From assembly GCF_022352215.1 (NCBI RefSeq), contig NZ_JAKRWF010000002.1:62001-126000 (forward strand): 64,000 bases of DNA, in the 5' to 3' direction. The stretch comes from Flavihumibacter cheonanensis. Its GTDB lineage: Bacteria > Bacteroidota > Bacteroidia > Chitinophagales > Chitinophagaceae. Below are positions 8,203-16,744 of the stretch, in pieces. The position numbers were made by a program, and so were the translations under genes. The notes under the pieces are model-generated. The model was not told the DNA's origin, did not search any database, and saw only the letters and a list, made by a program, of their open reading frames with translations. How positions within the stretch are numbered: the first letter of the stretch is position 1; each line of letters starts with the position of its first letter.

Positions 8203-10989
8203 ATGAAGGCAACCTGTTCCCTGCTCCTATTTTTTGTCCTGACCCTGCACGTACAGGCACAGGAAGAAAAGCATCTACCCGGAACAGAACGATTGCTGGA
8301 TTCTGCTACCAGCGGTCGATTTTTTCTATTGGAAGCTACAACTGTTCCACCCGATGTACTCATTCTAAGAAGGCTATCCCCCTCCGGGTTTATTGTTCGC
8401 TACCGCGATGAGGTCCCGAATTCAAAAAAAACCATCCCTAAGCTCCGGCCGGTTAATGATCTCTGGAAACTATCCCCCGATTTGCTGGCCGACTATCCAG
8501 GCATAACCAGGGGGAGTCAGGACCTGGAGTTGATTCTTAAAACCACCTCTGCTACTGAATTAAAATCGTTGGAGCAGGAAGGCAAACTGCGCATCCTGAG
8601 AACCAATTCCGCCTGGTCAATTTTTGTTGTAAAGATGAATCCCTCCCAGCTGCCGGAGTTGTTGAAATCACCCGCCATTGAACAGGTGACCCGCTACCGG
8701 AAAGCCAGAACCGAAAGAGAATTAACCGGGTTCGACCTCAGCGCCAATAAACTCAATGCCGCCCACTTCTGGTTTCCTGAACTCTCGGGCAGGAACCAGG
8801 TGATCTCCATCAAAGAAAGTAAACCTGATACAGCAGATATTGATTTCCAAGGAAGATGGCTCCCCTCCATAAATGCTGCCCCAGAGATGGAAACCCATGC
8901 CACCAATATGGCTACGATTGCAGCAGGTGGAGGCAATACCTATTACACTGGCAAAGGGGCGGCCTGGGGTGCAGGCATCCGATCTGCTGATTTTGCAGAA
9001 TTGATGCCGGATGCAACCAGCCTCCTGAGAAGCCAGGGCGTTACTGTACAGAACCATTCCTATGGGGTTGGAATAGAAAATTTTTATGGGCTGGATGCTG
9101 CTGCCTACGACCAGCAACTCAATGAAGATACCAGTCTGGTGCATATTTTTTCTGCAGGCAACCGGGGAACTGAAACCAGCACCGATGGCCCCTATGCCGG
9201 TATACCTGGATGGGCCAACCTTACCGGAAGTTTCAAAATGAGTAAAAACAGCCTGGTAGTCGGCGCGATGGACTCCCTGCAACAGGTGGTGGCCCTCAGC
9301 TCACGGGGACCTGCACACGATGGTCGCATCAAACCGGAACTCATTGCCTTTGGAGAAGATGGCAGCTCGGGAGCCGCGGCACTGGTATCCGGAACCACGC
9401 TTTTACTGCAGGAATTATACCAGCGCAAGCATTCCAAACCGGCACCCTCAGCCCTACTCCGGGCTGTATTGGTCACCAGTACAGATGAAGTAAACGCACC
9501 GGGACCAGATTTTCAATCCGGTTACGGGGCACTGAATGCAGCCAAAGCCATTGAACTCCTGCAAACAGACCAGTACCTACTGGCAGGTATAACCGAAAAT
9601 GCAGTGCTGCGATTTAGTATACAGGTGCCGGAACAAACAGCTACCTGCAAGATCACGCTTGCCTGGAATGATCCTGCTGCCACCGCCAACAGTTTTCCTG
9701 CCCTGGTAAACGATCTGGACCTGCGCGTGGTGGATCCAAATGGGAATACTATCCTACCCTGGGTACTGGATCATCGTACCGCTGCCCTCTCCAGCAATCA
9801 AACCGCCACCCGGGGTCGTGATTCATTGAATAACCTGGAGCAAATCAGTATTACCCTTCCAACAGCCGGCACCTATACCATTGAAGTCAGGGCAACAGCT
9901 TTATCCACCCCACAGCAAACTTTTGCCATCGCCTGGCAACTGGATAGCCTTGATCATTTCCGGATTACCTATCCAACAAAGGCTGATATTCTAATACCTG
10001 GCAATCAACACCGCATCCGTTGGGAAACAACCAGCAATGAAACCGGATCGCTTTTCTACAGAACTTATGACGCGGAATGGAAATTAATTTCCAGTGTTAT
10101 TGAGCCAGCAAGAACTAATTTTCCCTGGAGGGTGCCCGACTCCCTTCCATGGGTACAGTTTCGTTTTGTATTTCCGAATAAAGAACTTATTTCCGATACC
10201 ATCACTGTTTCCAATGAAACAAGAATGGTAACCGGCTTTAACTGCGCTGACTCTTTCCTTTTGTATTGGGCACCCGTTCCGAGGGCAATCGGGTATCGAG
10301 TATTCCGGTTGGGAGAAAACTATATGGAAGGATTTACGACTACTACAGATACCATTTTGATTCAATCCAAACAAAATAACTCCTTCACCCATTTTAGCGT
10401 AGCACCCCTGTTTGAAAATGAAAAAGAAGGAAGACGTTCCTATGCCTTTGCATATGAAAATCAATTTACCCAGTGTTATATTCAAAATTTCCTCGCAGAT
10501 CCCGATGGGCCAGGTAGTGCAAAACTTCAACTTGAATTGGGCACCACTTACCAGGTAGCAAGCATCCGTTTTCAGAAAAAAACAAACACAGGATTTGAAA
10601 CGATTGATTCTATAACAGTAAGCAATAACCGCTTAATTACCACAACTGCAATTGCAACAGACGGACTCAATCTGTACAGAGCTATTGTTCGACTAAGAAA
10701 TGGAACAGAATACTACACTGACTGGTTACCTGTTTACCAATTCAGTACCAACGATTTCTTTGTATTTCCATCACCTGCAAGAAAAGGAAATCTGCTGACC
10801 ATCCTATCCAAAGATCCGGAAGCAGCGATATTGATATTGTATGATATGACAGGCAGACCCTTATTGAAAAAACAATTAAGTACAACAACAGAATCAATTC
10901 CGACTTCCCATCTTACTAGTGGTGTTTATATCTATATCATTACCCGCGATGGTATAAAGGAAAAAACCGGTCGCATTATTATTCAATAA
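8203..10989 (+). CDS. S8-family peptidase with type IX secretion C-terminal domain
   Basis: 928 residues from the ATG that gives a clean signal peptide (MKATCSLLLFFVLTLHVQAQ). Residues about 20-190 form a pro-region. The subtilisin-like domain (about 195-420) has His232 (METHATNMA), oxyanion Asn320 (FSAGNRG) and Ser389 (GSSGAAALVSG). The usual catalytic Asp aligns with Glu205 in VISIKES. After about 470 follows a beta-rich P-domain-like region (LVNDLDLRVVDPNG), then Ig/FN3-like segments. The last 80 residues (FVFPSPARKGN ... GVYIYIITRDGIKEKTGRIIIQ) are a type A T9SS sorting domain. Exported and probably surface-bound or released. Activity is uncertain because of the Asp-to-Glu change. Confidence 0.87.
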   Translation: MKATCSLLLFFVLTLHVQAQEEKHLPGTERLLDSATSGRFFLLEATTVPPDVLILRRLSPSGFIVRYRDEVPNSKKTIPKLRPVNDLWKLSPDLLADYPGITRGSQDLELILKTTSATELKSLEQEGKLRILRTNSAWSIFVVKMNPSQLPELLKSPAIEQVTRYRKARTERELTGFDLSANKLNAAHFWFPELSGRNQVISIKESKPDTADIDFQGRWLPSINAAPEMETHATNMATIAAGGGNTYYTGKGAAWGAGIRSADFAELMPDATSLLRSQGVTVQNHSYGVGIENFYGLDAAAYDQQLNEDTSLVHIFSAGNRGTETSTDGPYAGIPGWANLTGSFKMSKNSLVVGAMDSLQQVVALSSRGPAHDGRIKPELIAFGEDGSSGAAALVSGTTLLLQELYQRKHSKPAPSALLRAVLVTSTDEVNAPGPDFQSGYGALNAAKAIELLQTDQYLLAGITENAVLRFSIQVPEQTATCKITLAWNDPAATANSFPALVNDLDLRVVDPNGNTILPWVLDHRTAALSSNQTATRGRDSLNNLEQISITLPTAGTYTIEVRATALSTPQQTFAIAWQLDSLDHFRITYPTKADILIPGNQHRIRWETTSNETGSLFYRTYDAEWKLISSVIEPARTNFPWRVPDSLPWVQFRFVFPNKELISDTITVSNETRMVTGFNCADSFLLYWAPVPRAIGYRVFRLGENYMEGFTTTTDTILIQSKQNNSFTHFSVAPLFENEKEGRRSYAFAYENQFTQCYIQNFLADPDGPGSAKLQLELGTTYQVASIRFQKKTNTGFETIDSITVSNNRLITTTAIATDGLNLYRAIVRLRNGTEYYTDWLPVYQFSTNDFFVFPSPARKGNLLTILSKDPEAAILILYDMTGRPLLKKQLSTTTESIPTSHLTSGVYIYIITRDGIKEKTGRIIIQ

Positions 10990-11006
10990 AAAAAATGCAG
11001 CAACTA

Positions 11007-11037
11007 TTTTGAAATCAGAAAAATTAAACCATCTTTG
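11007..11037 (+). promoter_or_regulatory. Promoter of the AAA-RtcB leader transcript
   Basis: A -33 TTTTG (11007-11011) and a -7 CATCTTTG (11030-11037) are separated by 18 nt, close to the Bacteroidetes spacing, with a single mismatch from TAnnTTTG. Transcription would begin around 11041-11044, giving a leader of about 185 nt before the ATPase start codon. Confidence 0.55.
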
Positions 11038-11064
11038 CATTCACAAATTTTAAAAACAAGAACA

Positions 11065-11157
11065 ATGCCCCGCTTTAACACATATCGTAAACATACCGCT
11101 GAAAGCCTTTCTGGCTGTGCATTTCAGCGCGGGGTGTGGTTTGTTCCCAATCGTTAA
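11065..11157 (+). CDS. 30-codon leader ORF upstream of AAA-rtcB
   Basis: ATG at 11065, TAA at 11155-11157. The peptide starts MPRFNTYRKHTAESLSG and ends WFVPNR. It has no signal peptide and no run of one amino acid that would point to classical amino-acid attenuation. The coding sequence coincides with strong RNA structure and its start codon falls inside the longest stem, so it may be a regulatory leader peptide. It could also be a chance frame within a structured RNA. Confidence 0.35.
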   Translation: MPRFNTYRKHTAESLSGCAFQRGVWFVPNR

Positions 11158-11177
11158 GCGAACAACTTCATGATATT

Positions 11178-11204
11178 AACCCCGCCGAAACAGCGGGGTT
11201 TTTT
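11178..11204 (+). terminator. Rho-independent terminator in the leader of AAA-rtcB
   Basis: Arms AACCCCGC (11178-11185) and GCGGGGTT (11193-11200) with a 7-nt CGAAACA loop and a T-tract to 11204. It ends 23 bases before the ATPase start codon, so transcription must read through it for the operon to be expressed from the upstream promoter. Confidence 0.85.
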
Positions 11205-11227
11205 ATTTCGATTCAATCAAATTTTTT

Positions 11228-12349
11228 ATGAACACAATTTTAGCATCCGCTATTCAGCGGATAAGAAATATCGTACGCTCTATCGTGACCAGATCAGCAG
11301 CTATAAGCGGAGATGATCTCTTCTACGATAATTATATTGAAGTGAAATCTTTCTATGTAAAACGGTATGGATCCATACCATCAGTGTTATTCATCAATCA
11401 TATGAATACCAGTGAAGTGCTGCACTATTTATTGAGCGGCACAGCCGGAAAGATTTTGCAGGTGTATCAACGCAGTTATTATAACTGGAAGGATCAGAAA
11501 AAGGAATTCAGTCTAAGCATCCTTGAATTGGAAGGCGCTATACTGATTGAACTGGGCAGAGATTACGCAGAAATTTTATTCCCACAGGAAGCAAATCTGC
11601 GAGCCGAAACTATACTGGAATCCATCATTGGATTTCGTATTGCAAAGCAGGAAGGTCAGCATCAGATATACATTATCAATTCCACTGGTTATGGATTAGA
11701 TCTGAAACCTTTAAACATCCAACCCAGCGAACTGGATCTGGATCTCTACTACAACGATGATTTCATCGAAGTGGATGCAAAGATCCAGGAACGATTGCTG
11801 AAAGAGCAGGACAAAGGAATTGTTTTGCTGCACGGATTACCAGGTACCGGTAAAACAACCTACCTGCGTTATCTGATTGGAAGAGTGAAAAAGAAAGTAT
11901 TATTCCTCTCTCCTTCTGTTGCAGGCAACCTGATGAATCCGGATTTTATGGATCTGCTGATCGAACACCCGAATTCCATCCTGGTGATTGAAGATGCGGA
12001 GAATATTATCCTGGATCGTACCTATCAATCCAATCATTCTGTCAGCAACCTGCTGAACCTGAGTGATGGTTTGTTGAGTGATTGCCTGAATGTGCAGATC
12101 ATCTGTACGTTTAACAGTGCACTGCACCTAGTGGATCCTGCCCTATTAAGAAAAGGGCGACTGATTGCCCAATATGAATTCGGCAAACTGAGCGTCGACA
12201 AAGCAAAACAACTGGCTGGTAAACTGAACATCGAAACAACTATCGATGCACCGGTTTCACTGGCAGAATTATTGAACCCGGCTGCTACCAACTACGAACC
12301 TAAAAAAACACAAGTAATGGGGTTTCGCAGGGTATTGGCCACGAATTAA
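11228..12349 (+). CDS. AAA+ family ATPase, RtcB-linked
   Basis: 373 residues. Residues about 1-185 form an N-terminal region without a recognised domain. The AAA+ module (about 195-345) has Walker A GLPGTGKTT, Walker B SILVIEDAE, sensor-1 CTFNS and an arginine-finger-like DPALLRKGR. It resembles BCS1/FtsH-type AAA cores rather than sigma54 activators, so it is not an RtcR homologue. Its stop lies 4 bases before the rtcB start. By position it may remodel RNA or RNP substrates, or activate RtcB, but this is inference. Confidence 0.8.
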   Translation: MNTILASAIQRIRNIVRSIVTRSAAISGDDLFYDNYIEVKSFYVKRYGSIPSVLFINHMNTSEVLHYLLSGTAGKILQVYQRSYYNWKDQKKEFSLSILELEGAILIELGRDYAEILFPQEANLRAETILESIIGFRIAKQEGQHQIYIINSTGYGLDLKPLNIQPSELDLDLYYNDDFIEVDAKIQERLLKEQDKGIVLLHGLPGTGKTTYLRYLIGRVKKKVLFLSPSVAGNLMNPDFMDLLIEHPNSILVIEDAENIILDRTYQSNHSVSNLLNLSDGLLSDCLNVQIICTFNSALHLVDPALLRKGRLIAQYEFGKLSVDKAKQLAGKLNIETTIDAPVSLAELLNPAATNYEPKKTQVMGFRRVLATN

Positions 12350-12353
12350 AAAC

Positions 12354-13553
12354 ATGGAAAATAAATTACCATTGGCCGTAGAGGAGTCTCTGAATACACA
12401 GGGTATCCGCTTCAATATATATGGCCGGAAACAAATTGAAGAATCTGCCCTGCACCAGATGTACCAGGCTGCGCGCTTACCCATCAGCGTGGCCGGTGCT
12501 CTGATGCCGGATGCACACCACGGTTATGGATTACCGATAGGAGGTGTGCTCGCCACCAAAAATGCAGTCATACCCTATGGCGTGGGGGTTGATATCGGCT
12601 GCCGCATGGCGCTGAGCATCTTTGCTGTAAAAGGGTCTGTACTCAACCAGAAACCCGGTTTTTTTGAACGCATTCTGGATGAACAAACCCTGTTTGGAAG
12701 CAGCAAACAGTTTGACCGTTCACCGGATCATGCGGTTATGGATAACCGGCTCTTTTTCGAGATCCCTTTTCTCAAGTATCTGCACACGCGGGCCTGGAAA
12801 CAACTGGGCAGCTCCGGAAGCGGCAATCACTTTGTGGAATTCGGGATCGTGAAAATTGAGGAGAAAGACAGCACACTTGGCATGCCAGCAGGTGAATGGC
12901 TGGGATTGCTGTCCCATTCAGGTTCCCGTGCCTTGGGGGCTAAGATCGCGCAGCATTATACAAAGCTTGCGATTTCCACCCGCCGCTTGCAGGGGGATAT
13001 CAAACACCTGTCGTGGTTATACCTTGAAGAGGAAGCAGGTGCTGAATACTGGGCTGCCATGAACCTGGCTGGTGATTATGCTGCCGCCTGTCATGAACTG
13101 ATTCACAAAAAAATTGCGAAGGCAATTGGAGAGAAACCAGTAACCACGGTGCAGAACCATCACAATTTTGCCTGGAAGGAAATCATCAACGGGGAAGAGT
13201 TGATTGTGCACCGGAAAGGTGCTACACCGGCGGGAGAAAATGTACTGGGAATCATTCCTGGTTCCATGACTGCTCCCGGTTTTATTGTGAAAGGAAAAGG
13301 GGTGGCAGCATCTTTGCAATCTGCTTCACATGGAGCAGGTAGGCAGATGAGCCGTCGAGCTGCGAATGAATCCATCACCAAATCTGCCATGAAGCTGGCC
13401 CTGAAAGAAGCAAAGGTCAGCCTGATCGGCGGAGGTGTGGATGAAGCGCCGCAGGCCTATAAAAACCTGGAAGAAGTGATGGCCTGTCAAACGGATCTTG
13501 TATCTATTTTGGGTAGCTTTCAACCCAGGATCGTGAAGATGGACGGACATTAA
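12354..13553 (+). CDS. rtcB: RNA-splicing ligase RtcB
   Basis: 399 residues, near the size of the E. coli enzyme. RtcB joins RNA 2',3'-cyclic phosphate or 3'-phosphate to 5'-OH ends using GTP and Mn2+. Visible family residues are MPDAHHGYGLPIGGV, the metal site VGVDIGCRM (Asp, Cys), GSSGSGNHFVEFG, LLSHSGSRALG, HNFAWKE, the RKGATPA loop and SHGAGRQMSRR, in which the His is the guanylylated residue. Second gene of a tight operon (4 bp after the ATPase, 10 bp before the aldo/keto reductase). No archease or RtcA gene is present in the window. Confidence 0.95.
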   Translation: MENKLPLAVEESLNTQGIRFNIYGRKQIEESALHQMYQAARLPISVAGALMPDAHHGYGLPIGGVLATKNAVIPYGVGVDIGCRMALSIFAVKGSVLNQKPGFFERILDEQTLFGSSKQFDRSPDHAVMDNRLFFEIPFLKYLHTRAWKQLGSSGSGNHFVEFGIVKIEEKDSTLGMPAGEWLGLLSHSGSRALGAKIAQHYTKLAISTRRLQGDIKHLSWLYLEEEAGAEYWAAMNLAGDYAAACHELIHKKIAKAIGEKPVTTVQNHHNFAWKEIINGEELIVHRKGATPAGENVLGIIPGSMTAPGFIVKGKGVAASLQSASHGAGRQMSRRAANESITKSAMKLALKEAKVSLIGGGVDEAPQAYKNLEEVMACQTDLVSILGSFQPRIVKMDGH

Positions 13554-13563
13554 ACGAACAACT

Positions 13564-14460
13564 ATGAAATATCATTTTTTGGGAACTACTACAGAGCAGT
13601 TAAGCCAGATCGGATTTGGGTGCATGTCGCTCAAACCGGGACAAACTTCTGCTGCCTCCATAATTGATGCTGCCCTCGATGGTGGCATCAATTATTTTGA
13701 TACGGCTGATTTCTATGAACAGGGTGCGAATGAAGAGCTGATCGGCCGCCTGCTGAAGCCTCACCGTAACCAGGTATTCATCGCCACCAAAGTTGGTAAT
13801 CAGTGGCGGGAAGATGGCAGTGGCTGGGATTGGAACCCGCGCAAGGAGTATATCCTTCAGGCAGTGGAAGCTTCTTTAAAGCGATTAAACACAGATCGCA
13901 TTGATCTCTACCAGTTACATGGTGGCACTATTGAGGATCCCATCGACGAAACTATTGAAGCATTTGAACAACTGAAAGCAGCTGGTAAGATTCGCTATTA
14001 TGGCATTTCTTCCATCCGCCCGAATGTGATCCGGCAATATGTTGAAAAGAGCCAAATCAACAGTGTCATGATGCAGTACAGTATGCTGGACCGGAGACCG
14101 GAAGAAAGCTGTCTTCCTTTACTGGCTGCCAATAAAATAACTGTGTTAGCAAGAGGAACCTTGGCCAGCGGCATGCTGATCAATAAAGCAGGCAAGGATT
14201 ATCTCGGACATACGGCAGCTGAAGTAGACAGGATCCGCATGCAACTAACGGAAATCGCTAACCGCTATGATGTACAATCTGAAGCTATAGCTATCCACTT
14301 TGCGTTATCCAAACCGGCAATTGGTGCTGCTGTGATAGGGATTCGTACGATGGAGCAGTTAGAACAAGCTCTAAAAGCGATTAACCAACAAGTACCTGCT
14401 GCAGCACTGGAGGAAGCAGAAGCAATTGCGCCGGCAAAAACCTATGCAGATCACCGTTAG
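13564..14460 (+). CDS. Aldo/keto reductase
   Basis: 298 residues, TIM-barrel NADPH-dependent reductase. The tetrad is visible as Asp in YFDTADFYEQG (with Tyr), Lys in FIATKVGNQW and His in YQLHGG. The C-terminal AVIGIRTMEQLEQAL is the usual cofactor-binding segment. Length is slightly shorter than the 320-330 residues of many family members. Starts 10 bases after rtcB in the same orientation and is probably cotranscribed. A functional link to RNA repair is not obvious and its substrate is unknown. Confidence 0.9.
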   Translation: MKYHFLGTTTEQLSQIGFGCMSLKPGQTSAASIIDAALDGGINYFDTADFYEQGANEELIGRLLKPHRNQVFIATKVGNQWREDGSGWDWNPRKEYILQAVEASLKRLNTDRIDLYQLHGGTIEDPIDETIEAFEQLKAAGKIRYYGISSIRPNVIRQYVEKSQINSVMMQYSMLDRRPEESCLPLLAANKITVLARGTLASGMLINKAGKDYLGHTAAEVDRIRMQLTEIANRYDVQSEAIAIHFALSKPAIGAAVIGIRTMEQLEQALKAINQQVPAAALEEAEAIAPAKTYADHR

Positions 14461-14466
14461 CAGTAC

Positions 14467-14853
14467 TTATCCTTCGGAATAAAAATCAAGCAGGGAACCA
14501 ATATACACCTGCTCCCAGCCTTCGGTGATCTCCTCGTACACATCATCCGGAATATTGGTCTGGCGTACTTCCATGGAAGTACCCTGCTTGTGTTCGTGTA
14601 ATTTAATGGTGACAATAGAAGGGGCCTCAGCATCATCCCCGAAATACCATTCCTGCACGATCTTTTTACCCGGTTCAAACTCCAGGTTTTTACCCACTAT
14701 GCTTTCTTCCCACAAGGAAAATTCGGAATCCGGCTCTTCTGACATCACCGCATCTGCACCTGCCCACAATTGTACCGTAGCCGGGTTGGTCAGCGTGCGA
14801 TACAATTGCTCCGGATCAACCGGTATCATGAAATATTTTTTGAAGTCTTTCAT
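14467..14853 (-). CDS. START-like / SRPBCC domain protein
   Basis: 128 residues. MKDFKKYFMIPVDPEQLYRTLTNPATVQLWAGADAVM and the later KKIVQEWYFGDDAEAPSIVTIKL match the AHSA1-like SRPBCC fold (helix-grip) common in Bacteroidetes, and the C-terminal helix EITEGWEQVYIGSLLDFY is typical. Such small single-domain proteins bind hydrophobic ligands or contact Hsp90, but no ligand can be assigned. Convergent with the aldo/keto reductase (6 bp gap). Confidence 0.82.
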   Translation of the reverse strand: MKDFKKYFMIPVDPEQLYRTLTNPATVQLWAGADAVMSEEPDSEFSLWEESIVGKNLEFEPGKKIVQEWYFGDDAEAPSIVTIKLHEHKQGTSMEVRQTNIPDDVYEEITEGWEQVYIGSLLDFYSEG

Positions 14854-14879
14854 GCCCTAAAAGTACAGAACCCCGGGCA

Positions 14880-15356
14880 TCAGGCAGCCAGTTTCTTCCA
14901 GAGTCGCAGGTATTCGTATTGCAGATCCTCGTGCAGCGACTCGATCAGCTTTTTTGTTTTTTTCAACTGCGTGAGATAGAGATTCATCAGGACCGGCGTT
15001 TTTTGTACCGGCAATCCGGAATCTTTGAGCAAGCGCAGGTAATGCAACAGGAGCGCGGTTTCGGATTCTTTGTTACCAATATATCGTGCCTGTTTGTTGA
15101 CATTCCGGAGAATTTTACGGAGGGTCTTTTTGGCAAAATAGACATGGGAAATATTCATCGTGGCGAACTCCGTTTCCATTTCCAGTTTAAGTTCCCCCAC
15201 GTAGCGATCTGTTTCCTCCGACTCAAACAGCAGGTAGGACAGCAACTCCTTGTTCTCTTTTTTGAATTTCGCGAGCCGCAGGGTAATATCCACCAATTTG
15301 TTGGGCGGTAATGCCTGCAGGGCTTCCTTGATCTCGTGTACCGTAGCCGCTTTCAT
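14880..15356 (-). CDS. Conserved protein of unknown function, helical
   Basis: 158 residues from MKAATVHEIKEALQALP. A frame extension to 15383 adds 9 residues and is less likely because it approaches the divergent helicase promoter. The sequence is almost entirely predicted helix, very rich in Lys, Glu and Leu (LAKFKKENKELLSYLLFESEE, LYLTQLKKTKKLIESLHED), with no signal peptide or membrane segment. I recognise it only as a type of cytoplasmic protein seen in Chitinophagaceae. It is divergent from the DEAD-box helicase gene. Confidence 0.7.
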   Translation of the reverse strand: MKAATVHEIKEALQALPPNKLVDITLRLAKFKKENKELLSYLLFESEETDRYVGELKLEMETEFATMNISHVYFAKKTLRKILRNVNKQARYIGNKESETALLLHYLRLLKDSGLPVQKTPVLMNLYLTQLKKTKKLIESLHEDLQYEYLRLWKKLAA

Positions 15357-15409
15357 TCGGTTCTGCCTGATTATTTGAGGCAATTTAGCCTCTTCCCCCC
15401 AAACTAAAC

Positions 15410-15417
15410 TAGCTTTG
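15410..15417 (+). promoter_or_regulatory. -7 box for the helicase gene, predicting a near-leaderless mRNA
   Basis: TAGCTTTG fits TAnnTTTG and ends only 4 bases before the ATG at 15422, so transcription would start at or within a few bases of the start codon. A TTTA at 15384-15387 is a weak -33 candidate. Confidence 0.5.
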
Positions 15418-15421
15418 CGCC

Positions 15422-16744
15422 ATGTCTACTCCTTTTTATTCGCTGGAAACGATTCTGGCAGCATTCAAGATCAAATCACTTAATCCCATGCAGGAAGCCT
15501 CGCTGGCGGCTAACCACGAGCACGATAATATCATCCTGCTTTCTGCCACCGGATCAGGCAAAACCCTGGCCTATCTCTTACCCGCACTCGATCAGATTGA
15601 TCCGGATAAAAAAGGAACCCAGGCCCTGATCATTGCCCCTTCCCGCGAACTGGCCCTGCAAATTGAAGACGTGGCTAAAAAGATGGGGACGGGATTGAAA
15701 GTGACAGCCTGTTATGGCGGACATAAACGCGAGATCGAGGAAAACAACCTGCTGGAGGCACCCACCATTATTGTAGGTACACCCGGCCGACTGGGAGATC
15801 ATATCCGTCGCGAGAATATTAAAACCGACACCATCCACACCCTGGTGCTGGATGAATTTGATAAATCTGTAGAATTTGGATTTGAAGAAGAAATGTCCTT
15901 TGTGGTGGGTAGTCTGCCTTCTTTGAAGAAACGCATCCTGGTATCCGCCACCGAGGCGATGGAACTGCCCCGTTTCCTGCACATGCAGAAAGCCACCACG
16001 CTGAATTTCCTGACGGGCGAAAGCTCCGGTGCCCTGGAAATCAAACTGGCCCGGGCAACCGAAGCGGATAAACTGGATTCCCTGTTCCGGCTCATTTGTC
16101 ATTTGGGTAACCGATCCACCATTGTATTTCTAAATCACCGGGATGCAGTGCAAAGAACCAGTGAATACCTGAAAGACAAAGGCCTGGTGAATGTATTTTA
16201 TCATGGGGCATTGGAGCAACCGGAACGCGATGCCGCGCTTTGCAAGTTTCGCAATGGCACTTCCAATATACTGGTGACTACTGACCTGGCGGCACGCGGA
16301 CTTGATATTCCGCATATCCGGTATATCATTCACTATCACCTACCCCTAAGCGAGGAGTCCTTTATTCACCGGAACGGTCGAACTGCCCGAATGGAAGCCA
16401 GTGGTACTGCTATTTTATTGATGGGTCCATCAGAAGATATCCCTGATTATATAGATACCGCCTCCGGCTGGATTGATATTCCGGATACGGTGCAGGTACC
16501 TGATAAACCCCAATGGGTGACCCTGCATATTGCTGGCGGTAAGAAAAACAAAATCAACAAGATTGATATCGTTGGATTCCTCACCCAGCAGGGTGAATTA
16601 AAAAAAGAGGATATCGGTCTGATTGAAGTCAAAGATTTCTTCTCCTTTGTAGCCATCCGCAAATCCAAAATGAGTCGCACCCTGCCCTTGATTGAAAAGC
16701 AGAAAATCAAGGGTCAGCGGGTTAAAATTGAGATCGCCAGGTAG
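15422..16744 (+). CDS. DEAD-box RNA helicase, DbpA-like
   Basis: 440 residues. The helicase core shows motif I ATGSGKT, Ia PSRELALQ, Ib TPGRLGDH, motif II VLDEFD (DEFD in place of DEAD), motif III SATE, motif V TTDLAARGLDIPH and motif VI HRNGRTAR. The C-terminal 75 residues (GGKKNKINKIDIVGFL ... IEVKDFFSFVAI) look like the DbpA/CsdA RNA-binding domain, which in E. coli DbpA recognises 23S rRNA hairpin 92. A role in large-subunit assembly is therefore inferred. The Phe in motif II is unusual but leaves the two Asp and the Glu intact. Confidence 0.9.
   Translation: MSTPFYSLETILAAFKIKSLNPMQEASLAANHEHDNIILLSATGSGKTLAYLLPALDQIDPDKKGTQALIIAPSRELALQIEDVAKKMGTGLKVTACYGGHKREIEENNLLEAPTIIVGTPGRLGDHIRRENIKTDTIHTLVLDEFDKSVEFGFEEEMSFVVGSLPSLKKRILVSATEAMELPRFLHMQKATTLNFLTGESSGALEIKLARATEADKLDSLFRLICHLGNRSTIVFLNHRDAVQRTSEYLKDKGLVNVFYHGALEQPERDAALCKFRNGTSNILVTTDLAARGLDIPHIRYIIHYHLPLSEESFIHRNGRTARMEASGTAILLMGPSEDIPDYIDTASGWIDIPDTVQVPDKPQWVTLHIAGGKKNKINKIDIVGFLTQQGELKKEDIGLIEVKDFFSFVAIRKSKMSRTLPLIEKQKIKGQRVKIEIAR

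Larger units (their letters stand above)
11065..11204 (+). ncRNA. Structured leader RNA of the AAA-RtcB operon
   Basis: Stem P1 pairs CCCCGC (11068-11073) with GCGGGG (11129-11134), and two wobbles plus A-T extend it over the ATG to 11137. P2 pairs GCTGAAA (11098-11104) with TTTCAGC (11122-11128), directly stacked on P1, and an inner GCC/GGC closes a TTTCT loop. The downstream terminator stem repeats the same arms (CCCCGC 11180-11185, GCGGGG 11193-11198). GCGGGGT of P1 can therefore pair instead with ACCCCGC at 11179-11185 and block the terminator. This gives either an attenuator or a stand-alone RNA of about 160 nt. Confidence 0.5.

Noticed and set aside
12354-13553. Possible toxin-antitoxin or defence role for RtcB next to the AAA protein
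   Set aside because: Nothing in the sequence (no nuclease partner) supports it. RNA repair is the simpler reading.
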